The notes under the pieces were generated by a model. The model ran no database searches, was not told where the DNA came from, and saw only the letters and a program-made list of their open reading frames with translations. Positions 1 through 10,626 of a stretch of DNA of 64,000 nt are shown one piece after another. Position 1 is the stretch's first letter; each line of letters begins with the position of its first letter. Source of the stretch: Ananas comosus (Eukaryota > Streptophyta > Magnoliopsida > Poales > Bromeliaceae); the NCBI RefSeq assembly GCF_001540865.1, contig NC_033638.1:5736795-5800794 (forward strand). Reading direction: 5' to 3'. A program made the translations under genes and the position numbers.

Positions 1-1360
1 CCAGAAGGTCAATTTGACCATAATGGACTAATCTTGGAGCATGAAAATGCTGAACCAATTGAACCTCCCTATGAAGAGTTATCCCAAAAGGAACATACAA
101 TAATAAAGCCAGCTACATAGAATAATAAAAATCTGTAGGAAGAGGTTGGCTTAAGAAGATTCTCAAGATAAAAGAGATCGGCAATTCCTGATGATTAGGT
201 AGTTTATCTCCAGGAGTTTGACTTTAATGTCAGACACTATAAAGACCCATAAACGTTTTCAGGGGCCATGCAGGGAGATAAATCGTTTCTATGGTATGAT
301 GCCCTGAAGGAATAGATGAAATCTATGACGGAAAATAAAGTTTGGGATCTCGTTGAGTTACCACAAGGAGTCAAAGCCGTTCGCTGTAAATGGGTCTTCA
401 AGACCAAAAGAGACTCTTTAGGTAACATAGAACGATATAAGGCTAGACTTATTGTCAAAGGTTTCACTCAAAAGGAAGACATTGATTATCATGAAACCTT
501 CTTTCCGGTATCAAAGAAGGATTTATTAAGAATTATCATGGCTCTGGTAGCTCATTTTGATTTAGAACTATATCAGATGGATGTGAAAACGATATTTCTA
601 AATGGGGATATAGAGGAGATAGTCTATATGTCGCAGCCTGAAGGCTTTAGCACAGATGAGAACAATCACCTTTCTTGCAGACTAAATAAATCTATATATG
701 GATTTAAACAGGTTTCCCGTCAGTAGTATATCAAGTTTCATAATGTAATTACTACATTCAATTTCGTAGATAACATTGTGAACCAGTGCATAAAACTTAA
801 GATTAGTGGGAGTAAATATATTTTCTTAATCCTGTATACAGATGACATTTTACTTGCAAGTAGTGATTTAAGTTTGTTTAAAGAGACTAAAGATTTTCTT
901 TCTAAGAACTTTGAGATAAAGGATATGGGTGAAACTTCTTATGTCATCGGCATAAAAATTCACAGAAATAGATCTCAAAGCATTTTGGTCTTTCTCAGAA
1001 AGCCTACATCGAAAGAGTTCTAGAAAGATTTAATATGACAAATTGTGCACCTACAGTTGCGCCTATTATAAAAGGTGACAGATTCAATCAGAAACAGTGT
1101 CTTCAGAATGATTTAGAACGAGAGCATATAAAAAGCATACCCTATGCCTCTACAGTAGGGAGTTTGATGTATGCGCGGTCTGTACCAGACCTGATATAGC
1201 TCATGCAGTAGGGATGTTGGGTAGATACCAAAGCAATCATGGCCTTGATCATTGGAAAGCCGCAAAAAAAGTTATGAGATATTTATAAGGAACAAAGAAT
1301 TATATGCTCACCTACAGACATTTTGACCATTTTGAGGTGGTTGGATATTCGGATAATATA
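1..1360 (+). pseudogene. Ty1/Copia pol relic (reverse transcriptase-RNase H)
   Basis: A decayed Copia polyprotein fragment running in from the left edge. The reverse transcriptase starts near 240. Conserved blocks are readable in pieces: the KWVFKTKRD and YKARLIVKGF motifs at about 390-460, the YQMDVKTIFLNGD block at about 570-610, and the active-site LYTDDILLAS near 832-858 (YTDD in place of the usual YVDD). The reading continues through the RNase H region to about 1350, where it stops at a TRIM LTR fragment. Frames are broken by in-frame stops (TAG before 316, TAG at 724-726, TAA near 1288) and frameshifts, so it is not functional. No 5' LTR, gag or integrase is visible. The family assignment (RVT_2, Copia) is secure; the lineage is not. 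Confidence 0.9.
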
Positions 1361-1362
1361 TG

Positions 1363-1485
1363 AGGTCTCACACTCTAGTCCCACATCGGATAATATGGGA
1401 GAGTGTGATAGGTTTATAAGTGATAGACACACTAGTAATAATAACTGAAATTAAGCATTTTGGCCCCACCGAGTTATTATTGATC
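1363..1485 (+). mobile_element. TRIM LTR fragment
   Basis: About 120 bp matching, on the opposite strand, the 154-bp LTRs of the complete TRIM at 59497-59930. Shared landmarks are TAGTCCCACATCGGATAAT, the GAGTGTGATRGGTTTATAAGT block and ACACACTAGTAATAATAACT. It abuts the Copia RNase H relic abruptly. Only one LTR is present, with no primer-binding site beside it, so it is a solo or truncated copy. Confidence 0.7.
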
Positions 1486-1499
1486 ACCCTTTTATTGTT

Positions 1500-1905
1500 T
1501 ACCCTTTATAGATCCTATGATCGCTGGCGAGGTAAATGACAACGACGAGGGTGTCACAGAGTAGTGAACCATGAGAGATCTAGATGTACTCTTTATTTTG
1601 AACTTTGAAATATTGTAATATTTTGGAATCAAAACATGTAAATTCGGATGAAGTTTAGTTTTGTGAAATATTTTCAAATGGTTCTAGGCTTTGAAGTTGC
1701 TTAAAATTGGATCGGGTTTTAAATTAGTAGTTGCACTCTAATATTACTTGTATCCATATCTTGTATGATTGTAGAGGTTGGTTTATGATTCCGCTTTGTG
1801 CGGGTAAGGCAAGCCTTGCCTGTTCGGCGGATCTGTTGCACGTGCCCGAGCGAGCCTAATAGGCTGTCTGGGAGCGTGATAGGTTTAGCCCTATTATATT
1901 TTATA
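1500..1905 (+). mobile_element. Gypsy LTR 3'-end fragment (family of the 57.6-kb chromovirus)
   Basis: The stretch with TACTCTTTATTTTG, TTGTAATATTTTGGAA and the end block GGCAAGCCTTGCCTGTTCGG / GGGAGCGTGATAGG parallels the 3' part of the LTR at 57637-59231 (blocks near 58985-59020 and 59150-59230). Only the 3' portion is present, so this is a truncated LTR of the same or a sister family. Confidence 0.6.
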
Positions 1906-3114
1906 TATAGGACTATTATAAATCAAAGGGGTGTCACATGCGGCTTTTGCCTAAGATCTATAGACCAGCACAATAGCTCTAGATTGGGTTATTTGTTGGA
2001 CTGATCGTCCAATTGACAAATGGCATACTTTGCATTTCGACTTGATTATAGTAGCTGCATTTCTTACTATGACATACATATGTCTTATGCGTTTACTCTT
2101 ATGCTATTGTAGTTGGTTATCGTATAATTATCTTACGTTTTTTTTCAATTAACCAATGAGTGCAGTTTGCCCTTGGCGCCGCATTGGCCTACTAGAAAAT
2201 ATATGTATATATATTTCTCATCCCTCTTTTTTACATGTGATGCAAGTGGAGGGTTGTGCGTGAGGTTATGCATGCATGGTAGATAGAATCTCAGTAGCTT
2301 TCCTCATTTTTGAACTTATTTTGTGTACGTGGATCGAGTTGTATAATTCTGTAACCCTTTATTTACCACTCTTTGACATTGTGATGTAGTTGTGGTTTCA
2401 TAATGTGAGTTGTAACCTTGGAGTTTGGATTTTGATCGGTTTCAGTTTTCTTGTGGTAAATGAATTCTAGATTTGGTTTTCAAAATGGTTTACTCTTATG
2501 CTATGGTATATTGTGTTATATATGTTGGTTGCAGTGGTTATTTGTGTGGTTTAATATTATATTTTTTGTTAATGTGGCAGATCTATACACATTTGAAGCA
2601 ATAAGTTGTTAGTTAAAAAAATAAATTACACTGTTTCCGCTAAACTCTATTTTTTGTCGAAAAAAATTTACGAAAAGAACTCCAGCGCATGACAGAGATG
2701 CTAAGATGCATAAGGGACTTTTGTAATTCAATTCATTTACGGGAAGATGCACTTAACTATCGGCATCAAATAGGTCCATTGTGCGCCCGGCTTTGCAATC
2801 GAGAGCTTAACTAAAGATAGAAGATGAGAAAGAGATACCTGCACAACTACAAGACAAACTCTACAGACATATCTGTAGGGGGTGGAGGGAGTCCTTTATT
2901 AATTATTAAGAAAAAGGTTTTGCACTTTCTGAAATTGGTCTTCACTTTATAAGCCAGATCTGATCATGATCGATCCCTTATTTTAATTTAACAAACATTC
3001 TGCATGCAATGTGCTCCATGATAAGAATTATTGTCCGCATGCACCTGGTGTACTATGTACTATATTATTCTGAACTCCATTAAAATTTAATTTTATTCAC
3101 TATATTATATGACA
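1906..3114. other. AT-rich intergenic sequence, no feature recognised
   Basis: No coding region with support, no RNA gene and no clear terminal repeats were seen. Short ORFs here show no family motif. Confidence 0.5.
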
Positions 3115-3515
3115 AACTAGGCTAGAATACTATTAATAGCACCAAGTTATTTGTGCTATTAAGTTTTCGACTCTTGGATTAAGCGATATGCGGTTAAGAT
3201 GATATGATAGTGTTCCTTTAGAGTTGAGTGAGTTGTTTGCTGAATAGTATGATCTAACAGGTGAAATGGTTAAAATGGTAGATCTGACGGTAGAAAACTT
3301 GGTAGTATCTTTTTTTTTTTTTGAGAGATAGGTAGCATGCTACCCGCTTCGTTTATTTTTTTTAGAAATAAACTTTGCTAGAAATGTGAATCAATTAGGA
3401 TTCGAACTTGGAACCTCGGGTACCAACCACCAAGCCCTTTGCCACTTGCGCCAGGGATAGTCAGTAAAACTTGATAGCATCAAGTGCTTGGTGCTATCGA
3501 TAGCATTGCAGTTGG
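3115..3515 (+). mobile_element. MITE (family A) split by a SINE
   Basis: Terminal sequences ACTAGGCTAGAATACTATTA at the left and GGTGCTATCGATAGCATTGC at the right are inverted counterparts. Two further copies lie at 12452-12672 (reverse) and 53178-53386 (forward). The 53-kb copy runs uninterrupted through the point where this copy carries a SINE, so it serves as an empty site. Without the SINE the element is about 230 bp. It has no coding capacity. Confidence 0.7.
3310..3465 (-). mobile_element. tRNA-derived SINE with 16-bp target duplication
   Basis: Read on the minus strand: a 5' tRNA-like head with A-box-like sequence (GCGCAAGTGGCAAAGGGC) and B box AGTTCGAATCC (plus-strand 3399-3409), a body, a perfect palindromic hairpin GGTAGCATGCTACC (3331-3344) and an A-tail (poly-T at 3310-3322 on the plus strand). 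It is flanked by AAAACTTGGTAGTATC (3294-3309) and AAAACTTGATAGCATC (3466-3481), a 16-bp target duplication with two differences. Further copies are at 16401-16600, 17763-17905, 41283-41541 and 52876-52963. Confidence 0.85.
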
Positions 3516-4299
3516 AATCATTATATGACATTTAAAAGTGTGTCTCGAACACTTTTAAAAGTAAAACGAACTACTTATTTCGACATCCTTTCTAGCAACG
3601 CAATGGAGCATCTGAATCAGCGAAGCATCTGAATCAGCGATCGAAACTATTAAATATGATATAAGCTATTTGAACTTTATGAAAACCGAATTTTATCATT
3701 TTATGGCATTATTTGCTTATTAATCAAGTGGTTTCAAATTCACCTTATTTAGTCATTAGAAATTTTTTTAATTTTAGAACTATTTTAATAGTAAGCAAAT
3801 GAAGTGAAAAAATTACAGAAGTTAATTTCTATAAAATTTAAATAGCCTAGAATTTACATTTAACAAAGCTAATCATCGGTTTACATACTCCGTCGTCAAA
3901 AATGGCACAGAAGTTAAATGGCCCTTTACTTTCTAGAAATTTTACTCTTCAAAAGGTATTGATATACATTGAAAATGGATAACTAGATCCACACGAAAAC
4001 ATAGAAATTTGGCACTCAAAACTCCCATCTTTCGAATTGCGGCAGTTAGTTACCTAAAAATCAATTGCCTGTGCGAACCAATGGATATTAATTAAATAGT
4101 CTAAGAAATAGTGAACAACTCCTGCTAATTGAATCATCAAAGCTTTTTGACACCAAAACTTGGTCTCAGTTGTAAAAATTAACTGCAACATTTAAGGCTT
4201 TTAATAATCAAATACGATCACATCTATCAAATTGATTCCAAAATTTAAAACACCTATATATGGTTAATTCTAGAATTAATTTTATACAGATCCCTACAA
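3516..4299. other. AT-rich intergenic sequence, no feature recognised
   Basis: Nothing beyond low-complexity AT-rich sequence and a short local duplication near 3600-3640 (GAGCATCTGAATCAGCGA, then GAAGCATCTGAATCAGCGA) was seen. Confidence 0.5.
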
Positions 4300-4833
4300 T
4301 GATATCAAATAACAAATATATATTTACAAAACTTTAGTTATCAGATTTATCCCTTTAAAAATTCTCTAGTTTGCAAATATCTCCCTCACCGTTTGATTCA
4401 CTATTAGATTTTTAACGGTGGGTATGTAAAATAACTATTTTGTTCTTACAAATTTCTCTCTGAAAAAAAAATGCTTGTCTTTCTCTCTCCTCACCTTCCC
4501 TACGGTACGTGTGGCGTATCTTATTTTTGCTGCCACTGAGGGTCTCGCAGCTATCGCTTTTGACGTCACCACCGCCGTAGGTGTTGCCGTCACCATGGAT
4601 GAAGAGGAGAGAGTGAGAAAGATAACATGACTCAACATTAAAATACAAATTATATATATAAGGAATAAAAATATCATTTCACTCCTTAGCTAATTGTGGT
4701 TAGCATTTTTAACTCATGATTATCTAAATTTTGATAACAGAAGAATATATTTGCAAACAGAAAAATTTTTATAGAGATAAATTTTATAGCTTAAGTTTTG
4801 TAAAAATATATTTACTATTTGATGACTTTGCAG
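4300..4833. mobile_element. Foldback MITE, Mutator-like appearance
   Basis: The left end (ATCAAATAACAAATATATAT, then TTTACAAAACTTTAG) and the right end (CTTAAGTTTTGTAAAAATAT, then TTTACTATTTGATG) form imperfect inverted repeats of about 65-80 bp. The centre (4490-4610) is GC-richer. Long inverted repeats without coding capacity suggest a Mutator-type MITE, but no 9-bp target duplication could be fixed. Confidence 0.5.
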
Positions 4834-4933
4834 ATGCAAAGTCATATGCGCTTGTTTCTTAATTCTAGTTGATAATGCAAATATGAGCTGGTGCTCTACT
4901 TGCAGTTAAAATATTACTCGTACCTCTCACCGC

Positions 4934-4936
<3 letters not shown>

Positions 4937-4987
<51 letters not shown>
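4937..4987. repeat. (TC)n microsatellite
   Basis: An uninterrupted dinucleotide TC tract of about 50 bp. ORFs reading through it (poly Leu-Ser) are translation artefacts. Confidence 0.95.
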
Positions 4988-4989
<2 letters not shown>

Positions 4990-5163
4990 TTATTTCGCAA
5001 CGGAGTTATTCCTTGCTGTAATTCCTTTTTTGGCTACATCTATTTATCCTTTTTCGAAGGTATTTTGGCTCTTCTTGTTCCTCTCTCTTTTTTTTCTCTC
5101 ACTTCACGGGTTCGCCCACATGCGCACCACCGCTGGAAAGCTCCGACGAGTCCAACAGGAGAA

Positions 5164-5165
<2 letters not shown>

Positions 5166-5221
<56 letters not shown>
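5166..5221. repeat. Poly-T tract, 56 bp
   Basis: Fifty-six consecutive T residues. This could be the A-tail of a minus-strand retroposon, but no SINE or LINE body was recognised beside it. A homopolymer of this length may also be unreliable in length. Confidence 0.9.
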
Positions 5222-5423
5222 CCGGAGTCAGAAAAATAAATGCTAACCTACTCGCACGCCCACCATCAAGCGCTCGCCACCAATGCTTGCACATTCCGTT
5301 CACATTACTTGGACGTGGGACGTATCCAAAGTTTCCACAGTCACGGTCATCCAATATTTTAAAATAGAAATAATAAGGGTTAATTTCATACCATTTGTGA
5401 ATTTTATATATATATATATATAT

Positions 5424-5892
5424 AGAGTTGAGCTAGAATACTCTCGATAGTAAACGGGGCGTTTTACTATCGAGTTGTTTTCGATGATAGAGCTTCCAAA
5501 TTGACGATCGGCTCCGTTTAACATGATCTATACCACTTGAAGTGTTTAGAAATCAAATTTCAAATCTTTTCGACATCATTTGCCTAATGATCAAAGGGTT
5601 TCAAAATTTGTAATTTTAATGGTGGATAAGAGACGTTTTCTCGTTTAACGGTGTAAAGATATCCAAATCAATTGAATTTTTGTTAGAAAATTCGAATATT
5701 CATTTTCAACCATTCATTTTTTGTTCACTAGATGGATAAAAGAACAATATCAAAATGCGCTGGAATTGATTCTAGGTAGTTTAAATGGTTATAATCATAT
5801 TTAACGAAGCCGATCGCAATTTGAAGCTCTATCATCGAAACAACTCGATAGTAAAACCCCCGTTTATATCGAGAGTATTCTAGCTCAACTCT
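5424..5892. mobile_element. Foldback MITE M1
   Basis: The left terminus AGAGTTGAGCTAGAATACTC and the right terminus GAGTATTCTAGCTCAACTCT are exact inverse complements, and the inverted repeat continues with mismatches for roughly 100 bp. The element sits in TA dinucleotide runs, consistent with TA target duplication. An inner block, GACGATCGGCTCCGTT (5503-5518), is shared with M2 and M3. No coding capacity. Confidence 0.75.
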
Positions 5893-5915
5893 ATAATATA
5901 TTATATTATATATAT

Positions 5916-6457
5916 AGAGCAGGCTGCTGTGCTCTCAGGGCACGGAGGCCTCTGTGCTCCTGAGCCGTTTTCGATGATGGAATTTTCGAATCGACGATCG
6001 GCTCCGTTGACTTGATCTAGCGCATTTGAAGTTTCTAGAAAATAAATTTTGTAATTTTTTGATACCTTTACCTAGTGATCGAAAGGATTCAAAATCAATA
6101 ATATTCATGGTTGATATCTGTCGTTTTCAAGTTTAACGTGTAGAAGTATTCAAATCAGCATGTAACTTTGATACAAAATTCTTTATACTATCTACAATAA
6201 GATCAATATTTGTGATTGAAATTTTAGTGCTATATCACTACTTTTTATAGGATTTTTTTTTTAGCCTGTTAAAATTATAATTTTGAATCCTTTCGATTGC
6301 CGTAGGTAAATGATATCAAAATTGCAAAATTATTATCTAGAAACTTCAAATAAGCTAGATCAAGTTTAACGGGTGATCGTTGATTCGGAAACTTCTCACA
6401 AAAACGGCTCAGGAGCACGGAGGCTCCGTGCTCCTGAGAGCATAGCAGCCATGCTCT
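5916..6457. mobile_element. Foldback MITE M2
   Basis: Inverted termini: AGAGCAGGCTGCTGTGCTCT at the left and AGCATAGCAGCCATGCTCT at the right, followed inward by GGAGCACGGAGGCTCCGTG, itself a hairpin. The core block GACGATCGGCTCCGTT (5993-6008) is the same as in M1, although the outer ends differ. Flanked by TA-rich sequence. Confidence 0.75.
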
Positions 6458-6490
6458 ATATTATATACTTATATTGTATAGCCGGACACA

Positions 6491-6492
<2 letters not shown>

Positions 6493-6565
<73 letters not shown>
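6493..6565. repeat. (CT)n-(TA)n compound microsatellite
   Basis: CT repeats (6493-6538) pass directly into TA repeats (6539-6565). The same compound order occurs at 53387-53452 beside other MITE ends. Confidence 0.95.
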
Positions 6566-6568
<3 letters not shown>

Positions 6569-7943
6569 CAACCTTAATATATTATTTCGATAAAAGTTCG
6601 GATGTTTTCAAATATATTCTAATTATTATTAAAATTTTTTGAAAAATTTTAGTTAATCATAAGTTAAATACTTAACCATAGTTAATTAATGAGGTGAATT
6701 GATATTTTTACCCCAATTCAATTAACAGTTGGAACTTTTTGAGGAACATATTTGTGATGGCAAAAAAGTCATTTCACTTGTAAAATAGACATCGTTTTAA
6801 CAATAACAAATCAGAGAGATATATTTAAAAATATTAAGCCTTTTGTCGAGACAACGTATAAAAGTTGAACTTTGTATGAATATATTTGCAATTCACCATA
6901 TTTGTAAGGACTTGTATGAAATTAGCCCAAATAATAATAATTATATATGATTTCTTATAAAAATGTCAAATAATAAATAAATTTTTATAAAATTTAAATT
7001 ATCAATTGCTTCTTTAAAATTTTGTCATTTGTAAATATATTCGTCTACTACAAAAATATAAATAATTAATCGTCAGGAAAAAAAAAAATTAGATTAGGTA
7101 AGGAGTAAAATTATTTTTTATATATAATTTATATTATAATATTGTATAAAATAATTTTTTTGTCTCTCATATATAATTGTGATAATTGCTTATATATCCT
7201 ATAAAGTTCTCGACTTTCATATTTATTCATCTTAGAAGGCTAATATGAGAATTATTCATCCGAAGCTTTACTATTCTAAAAGATGTCCTTATAAAATTTC
7301 AAGCTTTTCAAATATCAGTATCCCCTTGTGAAAGACTATTTTACCCTTATATATATATATATATATATATATATCAGTATCCCCTTTGATTTTGCTATTA
7401 AATATTTTAATATATTTGATTGGAGTTATTTAATGACTCTCAAACTTAAAAGTTTGTTTTCTACAAGCATGATTATCATATTTCACATAATTTATCCAAC
7501 TACAGTTCAATTAAAGTAAGTAATAAACCTAAATACGGAGCCGGCTAATAATTTTTCCGCATTGAGAACCTCTCAAGTTAGGCCATTTTGTATTGGTAAA
7601 AATGTAAGGGACTTATTTGAGCTATATATGACTCATTTTGATTCAATTTCCTAATCTTTGAAAATCTAGATTTTGCTTTTAAATCTTTTAATTCATTTTA
7701 TTTGAGCTATTTAATGCCTCTCAAACTTCAAAGTTTAAATGCATAGTTTATTTCTGTAGGAGTGAGTAGCAAATTTTATATAATATATACAATTACAATT
7801 TTATTGAAATAAGTGATGAGCCTAAAGTTTGTATGGAAAGAGCCATCAAATGGCTTACATTGGATAAATTAATTAAAAGATTGTGTGGTAAAATAAAACT
7901 TTTAAAGATCAAATAGTTAAATTAAAACAGACAAAAGTTCAGG
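6566..7943. other. AT-rich intergenic sequence with (TA)n near 7352-7373
   Basis: Degenerate repeats are likely, including two similar blocks with TTTAATGACTCTCAAACTT (7430s) and TTTAATGCCTCTCAAACTTC (7710s), but no terminal structure or gene was found. The sequence ends at an N followed by vector DNA. Confidence 0.5.
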
Positions 7944-8015
7944 NACTCACTATAGGGCGAATTCGAGCTCGGTACCCGGGGATCCTCTAGAGTCGACCTG
8001 CAGGCATGCAAGCTT
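7944..8015 (+). other. Cloning-vector polylinker (assembly contamination/junction)
   Basis: After an N at 7944 comes the 3' part of a T7 promoter (ACTCACTATAGGGCGA). An uninterrupted pUC/pGEM-type polylinker follows: EcoRI 7959, SacI 7965, KpnI 7971, SmaI 7975, BamHI 7980, XbaI 7986, SalI 7992, PstI 7998, SphI 8004 and HindIII 8010. Such an ordered run of sites does not occur naturally. Plant sequence resumes after AAGCTT, consistent with a HindIII clone end left in the assembly. Confidence 0.99.
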
Positions 8016-10621
8016 GCTTCTCCACCAAAACCATCCATTTTGGGAGAGATTTAGAGAGAGAAAATGGAGGCTTCTCTTTTTCCCTCTTTCCATGCGTGTG
8101 TGGTGTGGCGTGTGCGTGTGTGGTGTGTGGCCGAAGGAGAAGAAGAAGCATCTGATGCTTCTTCATAATACCCCTCAAAACACTATTCATCCCGGGCAGC
8201 TTGAAATCTGATAAATTTCGTTGGAGCTCTTCCGGATGTCCGTTTGAGCTCAAATTTGGCAGGCAAGTTCGGTTTCACTTCGTATGTCCAAAGAAATTTT
8301 AATATTTCAGTTTCGACCTCGTTTGGTCACTGAAAACTGTACCGAACTGCAATCTTTATCAGATAGCTATCAGATTTTTATTTCTCGCTCTACGGGTGTC
8401 AGAAAAATATGAAACCTTAAATCTAGCCTCATAAAAATATTTCTGACATCTCTGCCAATTTTTATAATTTTCTGAGACTGTGCATTTTCTGCTAATTTAT
8501 CTGCCCCGTTTCCAACAGAAAATTCTAGATCTTCTGTTTTCATTCCGATTTCAGCACAGGTCATTTCTAACTCATATTTCACTTCTCTAAATCCAATAAA
8601 AATAGTATCTCATACTATTTTTATTTATTTCTATTTTTATATTTAAATCCGGTATATTACATTACACCACAACCTTACCGGAACCATTTAAATGTACACT
8701 GTAACTTCATATTTTTAGAAGTTCGGTACCTTACATGCATAGACCCGCTATACAGATGGAGTTTTTCTCGCTCGCATGAACCGTTAATCCACAAATTATG
8801 GTATATTTCATTTCACATAGAAAATAAAACACACATATAACATAATGTGGTAGTCACCTAATAGCAGTTACTTCACTACAAATTTTTATTACGCTTTTGG
8901 TTTCATACATCATTTTCTCCAAAATGAGTACATGTTTCAACCATTAGAACAATTTACATATTTGATCTTCAACGGTGTAGACTTTTACAAATAACATCTT
9001 CCAAGTGTTCTAAACACATTTTTTTACAAGGGTATATCTTTTCTACCAAAAGCCGGGCGGACGACTACCTAGTGCGCGACACCCTTCCAACGATCCTATG
9101 TCCCGATAGCAGGTAGACCTGCAAAAACGAGGGTAAGAATTACAAACACAGTTCTCAATGGGTACATCCGCCGAATAGGATAATCCATCCCTACCAGATC
9201 TAAAAAAGGCAAAATATATATAATGAATATAGAGGGTAAAATCAATTAGAGAAATAATTGTAACAAAATGTCAAAAAGTAAACTACTATATCGATCATAC
9301 ATCTACAACGGTCAACTTTAACTTGACGGTATCCTAAGAGGTTTATGCATCAAGTGCACATTCCTTAGTAATCCGATTTACCCAATCGATAAGGATAGAA
9401 CCTGCAGTTTGTCCCATACTTGTAATCAACTCAGCTTTATGGGCTGCGAAATTGTTGCTTATGCCCAGTACTAATCTATGGGTGGCGAAATTATATATCG
9501 CACACACTAAACTAATAGTATATACACCTAAAGAGCCGACTCGTGGGAATGTGACATCGAACGAGCAAAGCTTAGCGAGCTAATGACCTCTACAAGTATC
9601 AATCACATGTAATTGCTCCAAGGGGTTATGGTTTAACAAACACACCTTTGACGGCACTATGTTTTAACAACTAGCCAGCTAGGTTCACATGTTGTATTCT
9701 CTAACTACATTTAGAGAATGTCATAATATATATGTTTCGAGAGTTCAATGTTACACAGGTTCTCAAGTTCTTTATCAAGGATCATGACACATAATAGAGA
9801 GTTTTGAGATTACGATACATCAATATAAATTACCATGACCCAATGTGTTATACAAATCTATCATACAAAACTCATGGCTCTTACCAAGTCACGGTAGATA
9901 TTCCATTCATTGATCATGTATCAGCGTACAATCGCAAACATAACCATTTTGTACAATAAAGCTACCATATATACTACTCGTATAATAGTTACACATGAAT
10001 ATTGGAATGAACAGACAAGAATAAACTCTCTAAACAGGAAAGTTGGTCCAACCATTTCGTAAAGCACAATCTACCTTAATTCGTCCTTCGTTGTCAAGTG
10101 AATCTTGTTCTATGCGCCCAATCCAGGGGCCCGATTTTGCAAAACACCACCAACATCATGTTGGCCGGTTATTAGGGGTCGCAACGTTATTATAAAGACG
10201 ATTTTTGTTGTTGAGCATGTCAAGGACCCTACAATTGACGTTCTCAAGGATTATTTTGTTTTGAAATACAAAATCTCTCATTCTAGTCCTAGAGTCACTA
10301 TTCATGTGAAATATTTTCCAGAAACTCTTTTAACTTTGTTATATTCTAGTAATGATTTCCTAGGATTTATAAAGAAAAACTCATTTTCCCCCAAACCCTA
10401 GCTCAAAACCTAGAAAATCATCTTGACTTCAAGCTAGCTTGGCTTTTCAATGTGTAGTAGCTTGCACCTCTCTAAAGAAGTTATCCCTAGCTTGATTTTA
10501 CTCCAAATATCACCTTGCTGGAGAAGAAATTGCTAGCGGGAGAGAAAGAGAAAGAGATTATTAGGGTTAAGGCTTTTAGAGAGAGGAAAAAGAGGAGTTC
10601 TTTTCTTCATGCATGGGGGAG
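8016..10621 (-). mobile_element. Degenerate LTR-retrotransposon-derived sequence
   Basis: No coding region is supported. The block near 9115-9180 (GCAAAAACGAGGGTAAGAAT, then CAGTTCTCAATGGGTACATC) resembles the minus-strand reading of conserved LTR blocks at 29760-29835 and 63895-63965. This suggests an old LTR on the minus strand. Boundaries could not be set and the interior is strongly decayed. Confidence 0.4.
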
Positions 10622-10626
10622 TAAAT

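Noticed and set aside
3399..3409. tRNA gene suggested by a B-box-like sequence (also 16539-16549 and 39670-39682)
   Set aside because: These belong to SINE heads or to a TRIM interior. No cloverleaf with acceptor stem could be formed by reading the surroundings.
4891..5367. 158-aa ORF with Leu-Ser and Phe runs
   Set aside because: It translates a (TC)n tract and a 56-T run; not a protein.
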